A DNA stretch of 64,000 bases from Alphaproteobacteria bacterium HGW-Alphaproteobacteria-7 (lineage in GTDB: Bacteria > Pseudomonadota > Alphaproteobacteria > Sphingomonadales > Sphingomonadaceae), in assembly GCA_002842735.1 (NCBI GenBank), contig PHEB01000003.1:1-64000 (forward strand). The letters run 5' to 3'. A program made the position numbers and the translations under genes. Below are positions 8,791 through 19,629 of this stretch, one piece after another. Below the pieces are notes generated by a model. That model had not been told where the DNA came from and did no database searches. It saw nothing but the letters and a program-made list of their open reading frames with translations. How positions within the stretch are numbered: position 1 is the first letter of the stretch; each line of letters begins with the position of its first letter.

Positions 8791-9267
8791 TCAGATGAAC
8801 TCGATCTTGTCGACGTGATAGAACCGCTCACCCGAAGGCACGGTGACTTCGATATCGTCACCCACCTGCCTGCCTATCAACGCACGCGCGAGCGGGGAGC
8901 TGTAGGAAATACGCCCCTTTTTCGCATCGGCTTCGGTCTGGCCGACGATCTGGTAACGGATCGGCTTGTCCTCTTCATCGAGCAAAGTCACGGTCGCGCC
9001 AAAGATGATCTTGTCACCCGACAGCGTCGCGGGATCGATGATCTGCGCACGGCTGACCATGCCTTCGATCTCACCGATCATCGCTTCGACCTGGCCCTGG
9101 CGTTCCTTGGCGGCGTGATATTCAGCGTTTTCCGAAAGATCGCCGTGGGCGCGCGCCTCTTCGATGGCTTCGACGATTTTCGGGCGTTCCTCACGCAGCA
9201 CCTTGAGGTCGGCAGTCAGCCGCTCATACCCCTCGGCCAGCATCGGAACCTTTTCCATCGTCGCCAT
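8791..9267 (-). CDS. greA: transcription elongation factor GreA
   Basis: A 158-residue GreA. It inserts its N-terminal coiled coil into the secondary channel of RNA polymerase and stimulates cleavage of backtracked RNA. The coiled coil runs over residues ~10-78, with the tip acidic residues in the [15 protein letters not shown] loop. The C-terminal FKBP-like domain carries FGATVTLLD and [13 protein letters not shown]. Length and both domains are normal. It lies upstream of nothing obviously related; carB ends 117 bp away on the same strand. Confidence 0.96.
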   Translation of the reverse strand: MATMEKVPMLAEGYERLTADLKVLREERPKIVEAIEEARAHGDLSENAEYHAAKERQGQVEAMIGEIEGMVSRAQIIDPATLSGDKIIFGATVTLLDEEDKPIRYQIVGQTEADAKKGRISYSSPLARALIGRQVGDDIEVTVPSGERFYHVDKIEFI

Positions 9268-9383
9268 CTTTCTGTTCTTTCTCTTCGTTTCCCGGACACT
9301 CGACCTGCGATAGAGAAGAAAAGCCTGTTAGCCGTCCGATCCGCACGGCTGAAGGCTCTTTCAATTTCGGGGAGCAGTGTCAG

Positions 9384-12300
9384 TTATTGGCTATAATAGT
9401 CCTGCATTGATCGGACTTCAAGCTGATCGGGATGGATCGCCGAAATCGCCGCCGCCACCGCTACCGATCCGGCCGCCGTGGTGTAATAGGGCACCTTGCC
9501 CGAAAGCGCCGCCATGCGGATCGATTTGCTGTCCATCAGCGATTGCCAGCCTTCGGTGGTGTTGAAGATCAGCGCGATATCGCCATCGATGATTTTGTCG
9601 ACGATATGCGGCTGCCCTTCGGCCACCTTGTTCACCCGTTCAACCGGCAGCCCCTGTTCGGCAAGGTAGCTTTGCGTGCCGCCGGTGGCGATGATGCGGA
9701 AGCCCTGATCGATCAATTGCCGCACCGCCGGAACGATCACGGCCTTGTCGGTGTTCTTGACCGAGACGAACACCGTGCCCGAACGCGGCGGCACCATGCC
9801 TGCGCCCAACTGCGATTTGAGGAAGGCGGCTTCGAAGCTGGTATCAATCCCCATGACCTCGCCCGTCGATTTCATTTCCGGGCTGAGCGCCGGATCAGCG
9901 CCGGGGAAGCGGGCGAAGGGGAACACGGCTTCCTTCACCGCCATGTAGGGCAGATCGCGCCTGAACGGCGGGAATGCGGCGAGCTTTTCACCCGCCATCA
10001 CCCGCGCGGCGATTTTCGCGACCGGCTGACCGATAGCTTTGGCGACAAACGGCACGGTGCGGCTGGCGCGCGGGTTGACCTCGATCAGGTAAACATCACC
10101 ATCTTTGACAGCGAACTGGATATTCATCAGCCCCACCACGCCCAGCGCGTGCGCCAGCGCCTCGGCCTGACGTTCCATCTCGGCGATAATTTCCGGCGGC
10201 AGCGAATAGGGCGGCAGGGTGCAGGCAGAATCGCCCGAATGGACGCCCGCCTCCTCGATATGCTGCATCACGCCCGCGATCCGCACTTCTTCGCCATCGC
10301 ACAGCGCATCGACATCGCATTCGATCGCATCGCGCAGATATTGGTCGATCAGCACCGGGCTATCGCCCGACACGTTCACCGCAGTGGCGATGTAGTTATC
10401 GAGCTGCGCTTCGCTATCGACAATCTCCATCGCCCGCCCGCCGAGCACATAGGATGGGCGCAGCAGAACCGGATAGCCGATGCGGGCGGCCACCGCCGCG
10501 GCCTCATCGCGGCTACGGGCGATGCCGTTATCGGGTTGGCGCAGTTTCAGCTTGTTCACCAGCTTGGCAAAGCGTTCGCGGTCTTCGGCCAGATCAATCG
10601 CATCGGGCGATGTGCCAAGGATCGGGATCCCCGCATCCTCCAACGCCTGCGCCAGTTTCAGCGGGGTCTGCCCGCCAAACTGCACGATCACGCCGACCAG
10701 TTCACCATTCTGCTGCTCGACGCGCAGGATTTCGAGCACGTCTTCAGCCGTCAGCGGTTCAAAATACAGCCGGTCTGACGTGTCGTAATCGGTCGACACA
10801 GTTTCGGGGTTGCAGTTGATCATGATCGTTTCAAACCCTTGCTCCGCCAGCGCGAAACAGGCGTGGACGCAGCAGTAATCGAACTCGATCCCCTGCCCGA
10901 TCCGGTTCGGCCCGCCGCCAAGGATCACGACCTTGCGCCGGTCTGACGGGGCCGCTTCGCACTCAGGCTCGCCAAAGCTGGGGGCTTCATAGGTCGAATA
11001 CATATAGGGCGTGATCGCCTCGAACTCGGCGGCGCAGCTGTCGATCCGTTTGAACACCGGGGTGACGCCCAGTTTGCGGCGCAGCGCGCGCACTTCGTCC
11101 TCGCTGGTCGCGCCTGCCATGGCTTGCAGCGCATCGTGGAGCAGGCCAGACCGCTTAGCCTGCGTTTCGCCCAAACCGCCCGCCACGCCGACCGAACGCA
11201 CGGCAAGTGTGGCAAGCCGCTTGTCGGAAAAGCCCATCGCCTTCAATCGCCGCAGCCCCACCGCATCGCGCGGCAAGCCATCGGCCTGCACTTCGGCTTC
11301 GGCGGCGATGATCGCTTCGATCTGGCGCAGGAACCACGGGTCGTAAAAGGTAACGGCGGCGATATCTTCAACGCTCATGCCTTCGCGGAACGCTTGGCCG
11401 ACCTTGAGCAATCGGTCAGGCGTGCGGCGCGACAATGCGGCGGTGATCACGTCGCGCGGCTGGCCTTCCAATTCGGGCACGCGGTTGAAGCCATCAAGCC
11501 CGGTTTCCAGCCCGCGCAGCGCTTTCTGCATTGATTCGGCAAAACTGCGGCCAATCGCCATCACCTCGCCAACCGATTTCATCGCCGTCGCCAGATCGTT
11601 CGCCGCGCCCTTGAACTTTTCGAAGGCAAAGCGTGGGATTTTGGTGACGACGTAATCGATGGTGGGTTCAAAGCTGGCAGGGGTTGCCCCGGTGATCTCG
11701 TTGGTCAACTCATCCAGCGTATAGCCAACCGCCAGCTTGGCCGCGACGCGGGCGATGGGGAAGCCGGTGGCCTTGGACGCAAGCGCGGATGAGCGCGACA
11801 CGCGCGGGTTCATCTCGATCACGATCAACCGCCCATCCTTGGGATTGACCGCGAATTGCACGTTGGAACCGCCGGTCTCAACCCCGATTTCGCGCAGGCA
11901 AGCGATGCTCGCATTGCGCATGATCTGGTATTCCTTGTCGGTCAGCGTCAGCGCCGGGGCGACGGTGATGGAGTCGCCGGTGTGCACCCCCATCGGATCG
12001 ACGTTTTCGATGGCGCAGATGATGATCGCGTTATCCTTGCGGTCGCGCACCACCTCCATTTCAAACTCTTTCCACCCGAGCAGCGATTCCTCGATCAGCA
12101 CCTCGGTAGTGGGCGACGCGTCGAGGCCTTCGCGCACGATCTGGTCGAATTCGGCCTTGTTATAGGCGATGCCCCCGCCGGTTCCGCCAAGGGTGAAGCT
12201 GGGGCGGATGATCGATGGCAGGCCGGTGCGTTCAAGGATCTCGCGCGCTTCGTCGAGCGTATTGGCGATGCCCGACCGCGCGCTTTCCAGCCCGATAGAG

Positions 12301-12710
12301 GTCATCGCATCGCGGAACCGCTGGCGGTTTTCCGCCTTGTCGATCGCGTCGGCCTTGGCCCCGATCATCTCTACGCCATATTCGGCCAGCACGCCCATTT
12401 CATCGAGCTTGAGCGCGCAGTTCAGAGCGGTCTGCCCGCCCATCGTCGGCAGCAGCGCATCGGGCCGTTCCTTGGCGATGATTTTCGCCACGATATCGGG
12501 CGTGATCGGCTCGATATAGGTGGCGTCGGCGAACTCCGGATCGGTCATGATCGTCGCCGGATTGGAATTGACGAGGATGACGCGGTAGCCCTCCTCCTTC
12601 AACGCCTTGATTGCCTGCGTGCCGGAGTAATCGAACTCGCACGCCTGCCCGATGATGATGGGGCCAGCGCCAATGACGAGGATCGAGGAAATGTCGGTTC
12701 TTTTGGGCAT
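9384..12710 (-). CDS. carB: carbamoyl-phosphate synthase large subunit
   Basis: A 1108-residue ATP-grasp enzyme that with CarA makes carbamoyl phosphate from bicarbonate, ammonia (from glutamine) and two ATP, feeding pyrimidine and arginine synthesis. Two tandem synthetase halves are visible. The first starts [20 protein letters not shown] and has [16 protein letters not shown]. The second has [20 protein letters not shown] and [14 protein letters not shown]. The C-terminal ~140 residues form the MGS-like allosteric domain ([20 protein letters not shown]). The start at 12710 directly abuts the stop of the orf at 12711-13481. Its AGGAA ribosome site lies inside that orf's last codons, so carB translation is tied to it. 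Confidence 0.97.
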   Translation of the reverse strand: MPKRTDISSILVIGAGPIIIGQACEFDYSGTQAIKALKEEGYRVILVNSNPATIMTDPEFADATYIEPITPDIVAKIIAKERPDALLPTMGGQTALNCALKLDEMGVLAEYGVEMIGAKADAIDKAENRQRFRDAMTSIGLESARSGIANTLDEAREILERTGLPSIIRPSFTLGGTGGGIAYNKAEFDQIVREGLDASPTTEVLIEESLLGWKEFEMEVVRDRKDNAIIICAIENVDPMGVHTGDSITVAPALTLTDKEYQIMRNASIACLREIGVETGGSNVQFAVNPKDGRLIVIEMNPRVSRSSALASKATGFPIARVAAKLAVGYTLDELTNEITGATPASFEPTIDYVVTKIPRFAFEKFKGAANDLATAMKSVGEVMAIGRSFAESMQKALRGLETGLDGFNRVPELEGQPRDVITAALSRRTPDRLLKVGQAFREGMSVEDIAAVTFYDPWFLRQIEAIIAAEAEVQADGLPRDAVGLRRLKAMGFSDKRLATLAVRSVGVAGGLGETQAKRSGLLHDALQAMAGATSEDEVRALRRKLGVTPVFKRIDSCAAEFEAITPYMYSTYEAPSFGEPECEAAPSDRRKVVILGGGPNRIGQGIEFDYCCVHACFALAEQGFETIMINCNPETVSTDYDTSDRLYFEPLTAEDVLEILRVEQQNGELVGVIVQFGGQTPLKLAQALEDAGIPILGTSPDAIDLAEDRERFAKLVNKLKLRQPDNGIARSRDEAAAVAARIGYPVLLRPSYVLGGRAMEIVDSEAQLDNYIATAVNVSGDSPVLIDQYLRDAIECDVDALCDGEEVRIAGVMQHIEEAGVHSGDSACTLPPYSLPPEIIAEMERQAEALAHALGVVGLMNIQFAVKDGDVYLIEVNPRASRTVPFVAKAIGQPVAKIAARVMAGEKLAAFPPFRRDLPYMAVKEAVFPFARFPGADPALSPEMKSTGEVMGIDTSFEAAFLKSQLGAGMVPPRSGTVFVSVKNTDKAVIVPAVRQLIDQGFRIIATGGTQSYLAEQGLPVERVNKVAEGQPHIVDKIIDGDIALIFNTTEGWQSLMDSKSIRMAALSGKVPYYTTAAGSVAVAAAISAIHPDQLEVRSMQDYYSQ

Positions 12711-13481
12711 TTAGGCGTTCCTGATTGCTTCTACGAGCAAATCGAGCAGCTTTCCTGCTGCTGCTCCGATCGCGTGATCTTTGTATTGTTCGACAAGCAT
12801 TCGAAGGCCGACAATCAACGTTAGCTGCAAACTTTCAGCTGAGAAAATCGCCGCGCGGATTAATTCTCTGCCAGCCTTTAGCCGCCCAAGGATGAGTTCG
12901 CGGATTCCATCCCCGCCACCAACCGAGTTTTGCGACTCAACCATCGCGATGATTTCGTCGATCGGCTCGGCAATTTCGGAGGCTTGATTGTCGCTTAGTC
13001 GAACAATTCGGTCAGACGCAGGAACTTCCGACGAAGTTTCCTCAAACGCAGAGGTTACATCATCGGCATCAGCGTCGGCAGCCAAACCTTCTGCAACAAT
13101 TCTTCCCAATGCATTGCGATACGCTGTCGGGGCGGCTTCGCCGAGATTGTTAAGCCGCTGCGCTGCAGGATTCTGAGAAAGAGACCTCTTGACGATGTTA
13201 GCCTTCTCTTGAGGGTTTATTTTGTACCAAACACCAGTGAATTCATCACCTTCTGATACAATTCCACCGTTTGCTAAAACTTCGTTGAAGGCAGCGAGAA
13301 ATATTTCAAGAAATGATGCTGGAACAACTTGTAGGTCATAATCCTCAAATGACTTGAAATATGCAGCCTCGTTGATCCGCGTAATGTCGTCAGCGGTTAC
13401 CCACCCCTCACCAAATATCTTGTCATACTTGGGCGAGCGGATAAAATTGTAAAACAGCATCTGTAAATATGCGTCTCTCAC
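12711..13481 (-). CDS. protein of unknown function inserted between carA and carB
   Basis: A 256-residue protein with no recognised family. It starts at a GTG (13481) that overlaps the carA stop as GTGA, and its stop is immediately followed by the carB ATG. It contains several predicted helical segments ([31 protein letters not shown]), an acidic middle ([20 protein letters not shown]) and a helical, hydrophobic C-terminus ([20 protein letters not shown]). There is no signal peptide or clear enzyme motif. The base composition is visibly lower in G+C than carA and carB (runs such as ttattttgtac), and codon use is less biased, suggesting late acquisition. It must be co-transcribed with carA and carB. 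Confidence 0.75.
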   Translation of the reverse strand: MRDAYLQMLFYNFIRSPKYDKIFGEGWVTADDITRINEAAYFKSFEDYDLQVVPASFLEIFLAAFNEVLANGGIVSEGDEFTGVWYKINPQEKANIVKRSLSQNPAAQRLNNLGEAAPTAYRNALGRIVAEGLAADADADDVTSAFEETSSEVPASDRIVRLSDNQASEIAEPIDEIIAMVESQNSVGGGDGIRELILGRLKAGRELIRAAIFSAESLQLTLIVGLRMLVEQYKDHAIGAAAGKLLDLLVEAIRNA

Positions 13482-14758
13482 CCTAACCCCCCCACAAACT
13501 TGGCGAACAAATAAAACGAGTCCTGCGGCCCCGGACTTGCCTCGGGGTGATACTGCACCGCGAAGGCCTTCTTCCCCCGGATCGCAATACCGCAGTTCGT
13601 CCCGTCGAACAGGCTCACATGGGTCTGCTCCACGCCCTCCGGCAAGGTCGCGACATCGACCGCGAAGCCGTGGTTCATCGAGGTGATCTCGACCAGACCC
13701 GCAGTCTCCCCCCAGCCCTCCCCAACCCGCTGCACCGGGTGGTTCGCGCCCCGATGCCCCTGGTGCATCTTCACTGTCTTCGCGCCCGCCGCCAGCGCCA
13801 GCAGCTGGTGGCCGAGGCAGATGCCAAACAGCGGCACGTCGGCCTCCAGCAGCTTGGCGATCACCGGCACCGCATATTCGCCCGTCGCCGCCGGATCGCC
13901 GGGGCCGTTGGACAGGAACACGCCATCAGGGGCGAGCGCCATCACCTCGTCAAACGAGGTCTTGGCCGGCACCACCGTCACCCGCGCCCCGGCTTTCACC
14001 AGATTGCGGAAGATGTTGTCCTTCGCCCCGTAGTCGATGGCGACCACGTGGGGTAAATCTGAACCCGTTCGTGCTGAGCCTGTCGAAGCACTGTCCTCTT
14101 CTGAAGAGAAGGACGACCCTTCGACAAGCTCAGGGTGAACGGCGGTAATGGCGGGTTTTGACCAAGGCGCGCGGCCATAGCCCTTGCCCAGTTGCCACGC
14201 GCCGCCGCCCCACTGCTCTTCAGCATCGCGGGTCACGCGCACCGCCAAGTCCATCCCCTCAAGCCCCGGCCATTCGCGGGCGCGCTTCACCAGCGCAGGG
14301 ATATCAAACTTCCCGTCCGGCGCGTGGGCGATCACCGCGTTGGGCGCGCCCGATTGCCGGATGCGGCGGGTCAGCGCGCGGGTGTCCACGCCCGAAAGGC
14401 CGATCTTGCCATAGCGGGCCATCCATTCAGCGAATTTCTCGATAGAGCGGAAACTGGAAGGCTCGGTCACGTCCTCACGCACGACGCAGCCGACTGCGCC
14501 CTCCACCTTGCTCTCCACATCTTCGGCATTGGCGCCGACATTGCCGATATGCGGGAAGGTGAAGGTGACGATCTGCGCGGCGTAGCTGGGATCGGTCATC
14601 ACTTCCTGATAGCCGGTCATCGCGGTGTTGAAGCACACCTCGCCCACCGACGATCCAACCGCGCCAAACCCCCGGCCCCAGATCACCGTGCCATCGGCCA
14701 GAACGAGACAGCCAGTAGCCCCAGAAAGTTGCGCGCGGAAAGATGCGGGGTCGGCCAT
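13478..14758 (-). CDS. carA: carbamoyl-phosphate synthase small (glutaminase) subunit with an in-frame repeat insertion
   Basis: A 426-residue glutamine amidotransferase subunit that releases ammonia from glutamine for CarB. Residues ~1-200 are the CPSase small-chain domain ([36 protein letters not shown]). The C-terminal class I GATase domain has the nucleophile in [14 protein letters not shown] and the His-Glu pair in [10 protein letters not shown]. Between the domains lies an extra ~26-residue stretch ([10 protein letters not shown] to TGSARTGSD) encoded by a palindromic repeat at 14065-14142. It keeps the frame and sits in a linker, so the enzyme is probably active. The start is at 14758 ([11 protein letters not shown]); the frame is open to 14836 but the extra N-terminus is not typical. 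Confidence 0.93.
   Translation of the reverse strand: MADPASFRAQLSGATGCLVLADGTVIWGRGFGAVGSSVGEVCFNTAMTGYQEVMTDPSYAAQIVTFTFPHIGNVGANAEDVESKVEGAVGCVVREDVTEPSSFRSIEKFAEWMARYGKIGLSGVDTRALTRRIRQSGAPNAVIAHAPDGKFDIPALVKRAREWPGLEGMDLAVRVTRDAEEQWGGGAWQLGKGYGRAPWSKPAITAVHPELVEGSSFSSEEDSASTGSARTGSDLPHVVAIDYGAKDNIFRNLVKAGARVTVVPAKTSFDEVMALAPDGVFLSNGPGDPAATGEYAVPVIAKLLEADVPLFGICLGHQLLALAAGAKTVKMHQGHRGANHPVQRVGEGWGETAGLVEITSMNHGFAVDVATLPEGVEQTHVSLFDGTNCGIAIRGKKAFAVQYHPEASPGPQDSFYLFAKFVGGLG
14065..14142. repeat. palindromic repeat (family 1) inside carA coding sequence
   Basis: Left arm CCGTTCGTGCTGAGCCTGTC and right arm ending CAAGCTCAGGGTGAACGG are near-perfect inverted copies (about 26 of 32 positions by eye), separated by a 14-bp core. 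The element is 78 bp (26 codons) and stays open in the carA frame. A second copy with the same arms lies at 15363-15458. Translated it gives the HPELVEG / STGSARTG peptides. It resembles the abundant small palindromic repeats seen in many Sphingomonadales genomes. Confidence 0.85.
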
Positions 14759-14901
14759 TGGGGGCGCTCCGTTCCAGTAAAAAGCCAGCGATGTTGCTAA
14801 GTTTTGCCCGCTAAGCCCCCCAGCCCTCCGCGTCAACCTAGGCGCGGCAGTTGATTTGCGTTAGAGGCGCGGCGCTTCATTCCATCCACAGGAAACACGC
14901 C

Positions 14902-15354
14902 ATGATCCGTGATGACATCAAATCCGCCACCATCGCCGCAATGAAGGCGGGCGAGAAAACCCGCACCGCCGCGCTCCGCCAGATCTCCGCGAAGATCAAG
15001 GATCGCGATATCGAGGAGCGCACGTCGAGCAAGCCGACGCCGGACGATGAACTGGTGGTCAGCGTGCTCCAGAAAATGGCCAAGCAGCGGCGCGAATCGA
15101 TTGAGATGTATGTTGCCGGCGGGCGCGAGGAACTGGCAGCGGTGGAGCGCGCCGAACTCGCGGTGATCGAGCAGTTCCTGCCGCAGATGATGAGCGAGGC
15201 CGAAACCATCGCCGCGATCGAGGCGATCAAGGCCGAAACTGGCGCTTCCACCATCAAGGACATGGGCACGGTGATGGGTGAATTGAAAGCCCGCCACGGC
15301 GCGGTGCTGGACGGCAAACTGGCGAGCGGGCTGGTGAAGGCGGCGCTTTCCTGA
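14902..15354 (+). CDS. GatB/YqeY domain protein
   Basis: A 150-residue YqeY-family protein. It starts MIRDDIKSATIAAMKAGEKT and continues with RTAALRQISAKIKDRDIEER, then ELAVIEQFLPQMMSEAETIA and IKDMGTVMGELKARHG. The family shares its fold with the tail of the GatB subunit of the tRNA amidotransferase, but the function of stand-alone YqeY is not settled. The ATG at 14902 is preceded by AGGAAA. It lies divergently from carA and upstream of dnaG and rpoD, as is common (rpsU-yqeY-dnaG-rpoD type macromolecular synthesis neighbourhoods). Confidence 0.9.
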   Translation: MIRDDIKSATIAAMKAGEKTRTAALRQISAKIKDRDIEERTSSKPTPDDELVVSVLQKMAKQRRESIEMYVAGGREELAAVERAELAVIEQFLPQMMSEAETIAAIEAIKAETGASTIKDMGTVMGELKARHGAVLDGKLASGLVKAALS

Positions 15355-15362
15355 ACTCTCAT

Positions 15363-15458
15363 TCCGTTCGCCCTGAGCCTGTCGAAGGGCTGCTTTTCCC
15401 TTTTAGACTTCGGTTGGAAAAAGAAGGACAGTGCTTCGACAAGCTCAGCACGAACGGA
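15363..15458. repeat. palindromic repeat (family 1), intergenic copy
   Basis: A 96-bp inverted repeat between the YqeY gene and dnaG. The left arm TCCGTTCGCCCTGAGCCTGT mirrors the right arm that ends GACAAGCTCAGCACGAACGG, with most of the ~30-nt arms pairing. It shares arms with the copy inside carA (14065-14142) but has a different core. As RNA it would form a long hairpin just after the YqeY stop. Confidence 0.8.
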
Positions 15459-15535
15459 TTTTGTTTCCACACCGGGTGCACATGATCCTGGTGCCTCACC
15501 TCGACACGAACGGAAACGGGGATCAATAGTCGCCC

Positions 15536-17395
15536 ATGGCCATCACCCCGCAATGGAAGGACGAACTGCGCGCGCGGATCACGCTGTCCACGCTGGTGAT
15601 GCGCAGCGTCAAACTGACCCGTGCGGGGCGCGAATGGAAGGGGTGCTGCCCGTTCCACGACGAAAAGACGCCGAGCTTCTACGTCAATGATCAAAAGCAG
15701 TTTTATCATTGCTTCGGCTGCGGGGCGCATGGCGATGCGATCAGCTGGATGGTCGATCATGCCGGGCTGCAATTCATGGACGCGGTCAAGGAACTGGCGG
15801 CGCAGGTCGGGATGGAAGTCCCCGCGCCCGATCCGGCAATGGCCAAACGCGCTGAACAACGCGCCAGCCTGATCGATGTGACCGATGCCGCGCAGGCGTT
15901 CTATGTCGAAACCCTCGCCGGGCCGGGCGGCAAGGCGGCGCGCGACTATTTGGAACGGCGCGGATTTACGCCTGCGGTATGCCGCGAATTCGGATTTGGC
16001 TGGGCACCCGATGACCGGCAGGCACTGCCCAAGGCACTCCCTCAATTCGGCGAGGATATGCTCGAAGCGGCAGGGATGCGCGCCGCCAACGAAGCGGGCG
16101 AACACTACGACCGGTTCCGCGGCCGGGTGATGCTGCCGATCCAGGATGCGCGCGGGCGGGTGATCGCGTTCGGTGGGCGCATTCTCGACAAGCGGGAAGG
16201 CGTGGCGAAATATTTGAACTCGCCCGACACCGAATTGTTCGACAAGGGCCGCACGCTCTACAACCTCCACCGCGCCGCGCCCGCCGCGCGCCAGAGCGGG
16301 CGGGTGGTGGTGGTTGAAGGCTATATGGACGTGATCGCGCTCACCAATGCGGGGATCGCCGATGTGGTCGCCCCGCTCGGCACGGCGCTCACCGAAATAC
16401 AGCTGGAACTGTTGTGGCGCATGGTTGATGCGCCGGTGCTGTGTTTTGATGGCGATGCGGCGGGCCAGCGCGCGGCGATGCGGGCGGTTGCGCGGGCGCT
16501 GCCAATGCTCGCACCGATGCGTTCGCTCGCCATCGTGCGGCTGCCGAGCGGGCTTGATCCCGATGATTTGCTCCGCGCGCAGGGTAAGGGTGCAATGGAA
16601 CGGCTGCTCGATAACCCCGCAAGCCTGATCGAAACGCTGTGGCAGTTTGAACGCGATGCGCAGCCGCTTTCCACGCCAGAGGCGAAGGCGGGGTTGAAGG
16701 CGCGGCTGATGGCGCATGTCGAAACCATCGCTGATCCCGAGGTTAAAGGCCTCTATCGCCGCGAACTTGGCGACCGGTTTTCAGCCTTTGCCTATCCGCC
16801 GCGCGCGCCGCGCCAATCGCCTCAACCCGGCCAGCGCGCCCCCTGGCGCGGCGGTCAACCAGTGCCGCAGCGCCTGTCTGATGATGCGCGTGCGCGGCTT
16901 TCAGGCATGATGGCTGGCGGCCAGCGCCAGGGCTTGCTCACCGCTGTCATCGCCGGGCTGACCCGCCATCCGCACGAGATATCCCGCCATGCCGAGGCCC
17001 TGTCGCGGCTCGCCCGGCATGACCGCGAAGCCGCACCTTTGATCGAATCGCTGTTCGAACTTGCAGAAACGCTTGATTCGGACGGCGCACTCGCCATATG
17101 CAGCGCGCAAGGTCAACCTGCCCCGCCGGCAGATATCCGCTACGCCTTCCTTGATGAAGGCCATGATCCCGGCGCCGCGTGCGAGGAACTGGCTGAAGCT
17201 GTGTCGCTGCTGGTCGAAAAACCAGCCTTGGAGGCTGCGCTTGCGGCCACCATTGCCCGTTTCGACAATGATCCGGAAGGGTCGTTTGTCGAACAGACCC
17301 GTTTGCGCGCGCAGCTCAGTGCAATTGAAGAACGCCTCAAAGCCTTCGGACGCCGGAAAGCGGCTCCGCTGGCGACGGGTGAAAACACCGCCTGA
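15536..17395 (+). CDS. dnaG: DNA primase
   Basis: A 619-residue primase that makes RNA primers for DNA replication with the DnaB helicase. The CHC2 zinc finger is at residues ~37-62 (C38, H41, C59, C62 in CCPFHDEKTPSF and YHCFGCGAHGDA). The DnaG N-terminal catalytic domain has YLERRGFTP and GRVMLPIQDARGRVIAFGGR. The TOPRIM core has VVVEGYMDVIAL and CFDGDAAGQRA. The C-terminal helicase-interaction part is degenerate, as usual. The ATG at 15536 is 80 nt upstream of rpoD at its other end, and the pair probably belongs to one transcription unit. Confidence 0.96.
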   Translation: MAITPQWKDELRARITLSTLVMRSVKLTRAGREWKGCCPFHDEKTPSFYVNDQKQFYHCFGCGAHGDAISWMVDHAGLQFMDAVKELAAQVGMEVPAPDPAMAKRAEQRASLIDVTDAAQAFYVETLAGPGGKAARDYLERRGFTPAVCREFGFGWAPDDRQALPKALPQFGEDMLEAAGMRAANEAGEHYDRFRGRVMLPIQDARGRVIAFGGRILDKREGVAKYLNSPDTELFDKGRTLYNLHRAAPAARQSGRVVVVEGYMDVIALTNAGIADVVAPLGTALTEIQLELLWRMVDAPVLCFDGDAAGQRAAMRAVARALPMLAPMRSLAIVRLPSGLDPDDLLRAQGKGAMERLLDNPASLIETLWQFERDAQPLSTPEAKAGLKARLMAHVETIADPEVKGLYRRELGDRFSAFAYPPRAPRQSPQPGQRAPWRGGQPVPQRLSDDARARLSGMMAGGQRQGLLTAVIAGLTRHPHEISRHAEALSRLARHDREAAPLIESLFELAETLDSDGALAICSAQGQPAPPADIRYAFLDEGHDPGAACEELAEAVSLLVEKPALEAALAATIARFDNDPEGSFVEQTRLRAQLSAIEERLKAFGRRKAAPLATGENTA

Positions 17396-17474
17396 ACAGC
17401 GGGTATGGGATTAACGGGCGGCACCGCGCAACCACACAGCGCGCAACCGCCGGGTAACGGATTGATATTGAAAT

Positions 17475-19514
17475 ATGGCCGAAAAAGAAGATGCCCCGCT
17501 GATCGATCTTAACGAGGCTTCGATCAAGAAGTTGATCAGCAAGGCAAAAAAGCGCGGCTATGTCACCTATGACGAGCTGAACGAGGCTCTGCCATCGGGC
17601 GAGATGAGCCCCGATCAGATCGAGGATGTCCAGACCGCGCTCAGCGAAATGGGCGTGCAGATCGTCGAGAATGACGAGGATGCCGAAGCTGAATCCGATG
17701 GCGAGGAGTCCGAAGTCAAAGGTATCGCCGATGACGATAATGATGACGACGACGATGATGACAGCGACAAAAAGGGCCCGAGCAAAGACGCTCGGGCGGG
17801 CAACAAAAAGCTCGTAACCGGCGAACGCACCGATGATCCGGTGCGGATGTATCTGCGCGAAATGGGCGCGGTTGAACTGCTCAGCCGCGAAGGCGAAATC
17901 GCCATCGCCAAGCGGATCGAGGCCGGGCGCGACATGATGATCATGGGCCTGTGCGAAAGCCCGATCACCTTTCACGCCATCATCCAGTGGTCAGAAGCGC
18001 TGAACAACGGCGATATGCAACTGCGCGAAATCCTTGATCTGGACGCGATGCTATCCAAGGAACCGCCCGCCGACAAGTTAGCCGAGGGCGCCGAGGATGA
18101 TGACGACGACGGCGAAATCTCCGAAGCCACCGCCGGCCCGACCATCCGCGAGGACGACGAAGTAGAGGACGAGCCCGAAGCATCCGACGATGATGACGAG
18201 GACGGCGAAGGCCGCCCCAAACGCGAAGAGGAAGAGGAGGAAGACAACACCCTCTCCCTCGCGCAGATGGAAGCCGCGCTGAAGCCCGAAGCGCTTGAAA
18301 CCTTTGCCCGCATCACCAAGCTGTTCAAGGATTTTGAAAAGCTCCAGCGCGACCGGGTCGAAACTCTGGCGGAGGGCGATGATTTTCCGAAAGCCAAGGA
18401 AAAGAAATACGAAACCTTGCGCGAAGACCTCACCGCCGAGGTTGAAAGCGTGCAGTTCCACGCGACCAAGATCGAATTTCTGGTTGATAATCTCTATGCC
18501 TTCAACCGCCGCCTGACCACGCTGGGCGGGCAGATGCTGCGGCTGGCCGAACGTCACAAGGTCAAGCGTATCGACTTTCTCAACGCCTATGTCGGCAACG
18601 AGATGGATGATGGCTGGATCAAGGAGCGCGCCAAGAAGGACAAGAAATGGGCCGCCTTTGCCGAGCGCGAAGACGCCGCGATTGAACGCATCCGCGCCGA
18701 AATCGCCGACATCGCCGCGCAGACCGGGATGAGCCTCACCGAGTTTCGCCGCATCGTCAACATGGTGCAAAAAGGCGAGCGTGAGGCGCGCATTGCCAAG
18801 AAAGAAATGGTCGAGGCAAACCTGCGTCTGGTGATTTCGATCGCCAAGAAATACACCAACCGCGGCCTGCAATTCCTTGATCTTATTCAGGAAGGCAATA
18901 TCGGTCTGATGAAGGCGGTCGACAAGTTCGAATACCGCCGTGGCTACAAGTTCAGCACTTACGCGACGTGGTGGATCCGGCAGGCGATCACCCGCAGCAT
19001 CGCCGATCAGGCCCGCACCATCCGCATTCCGGTGCACATGATCGAAACGATCAACAAACTGGTGCGCACAAGCCGCCAGTTCCTGCATGAAGAAGGCCGC
19101 GAGCCGACCCCTGAGGAAATGGCCGCGCGTCTTTCGATGCCGCTGGAAAAAGTGCGCAAGGTGATGAAAATCGCCAAGGAACCGATAAGCCTTGAAACGC
19201 CGATTGGTGACGAGGAGGACAGCCACCTCGGCGATTTCATCGAGGACAAGAACGCCATCATCCCGGTCGATGCCGCGATTCAGGCGAACCTCAAGGAAAC
19301 CGTCACCCGCGTGCTGGCGTCCCTCACCCCGCGCGAAGAACGCGTGCTGCGGATGCGGTTCGGCATCGGGATGAACACCGATCACACGCTCGAAGAAGTC
19401 GGCCAGCAGTTTAGCGTGACGCGCGAACGCATCCGGCAGATCGAAGCCAAGGCGCTGAGGAAACTCAAGCACCCGAGCCGATCGCGCAAGATGCGGTCGT
19501 TCTTGGATCAGTAA
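17475..19514 (+). CDS. rpoD: RNA polymerase sigma factor RpoD (sigma-70)
   Basis: A 679-residue primary sigma factor. Region 1.1 lies in the first ~80 residues ([20 protein letters not shown]). Conserved region 1.2 is [20 protein letters not shown]. The large nonconserved insert follows. Regions 2.1-2.4 include [20 protein letters not shown], the RYGYKF-type stretch and [20 protein letters not shown]. Region 3 follows, then region 4 ends with [20 protein letters not shown]. Two acidic low-complexity stretches stand out: residues ~70-105 ([11 protein letters not shown]) and ~200-265 ([15 protein letters not shown]). A strong terminator follows at 19526. Confidence 0.97.
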   Translation: MAEKEDAPLIDLNEASIKKLISKAKKRGYVTYDELNEALPSGEMSPDQIEDVQTALSEMGVQIVENDEDAEAESDGEESEVKGIADDDNDDDDDDDSDKKGPSKDARAGNKKLVTGERTDDPVRMYLREMGAVELLSREGEIAIAKRIEAGRDMMIMGLCESPITFHAIIQWSEALNNGDMQLREILDLDAMLSKEPPADKLAEGAEDDDDDGEISEATAGPTIREDDEVEDEPEASDDDDEDGEGRPKREEEEEEDNTLSLAQMEAALKPEALETFARITKLFKDFEKLQRDRVETLAEGDDFPKAKEKKYETLREDLTAEVESVQFHATKIEFLVDNLYAFNRRLTTLGGQMLRLAERHKVKRIDFLNAYVGNEMDDGWIKERAKKDKKWAAFAEREDAAIERIRAEIADIAAQTGMSLTEFRRIVNMVQKGEREARIAKKEMVEANLRLVISIAKKYTNRGLQFLDLIQEGNIGLMKAVDKFEYRRGYKFSTYATWWIRQAITRSIADQARTIRIPVHMIETINKLVRTSRQFLHEEGREPTPEEMAARLSMPLEKVRKVMKIAKEPISLETPIGDEEDSHLGDFIEDKNAIIPVDAAIQANLKETVTRVLASLTPREERVLRMRFGIGMNTDHTLEEVGQQFSVTRERIRQIEAKALRKLKHPSRSRKMRSFLDQ

Positions 19515-19525
19515 TAATGAAACGC

Positions 19526-19546
19526 CCCGCTTCGGCGGGGTTTTTC
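19526..19546 (+). terminator. intrinsic terminator after rpoD
   Basis: CCCCGC-TTCG-GCGGGG is a 6-bp GC stem with a stable TTCG tetraloop, followed by TTTTT. It lies 12 nt after the rpoD stop, a textbook Rho-independent terminator. Confidence 0.93.
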
Positions 19547-19629
19547 ATGTCTCGCACGCTTCAGCGATTTCGTCGAAAAGCCGCCCCCTAGGGGTGGAGA
19601 ATCGCTGCCCCAGCGCCTATGTGCCTTGC

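Noticed and set aside
9432..10778. 448-codon forward open frame opposite carB
   Set aside because: Antisense shadow of carB with Arg/His-rich content.
18078..19472. 464-codon reverse-strand open frame opposite rpoD
   Set aside because: Antisense to a certain gene with strongly biased codons; the peptide has no domain-like pattern.
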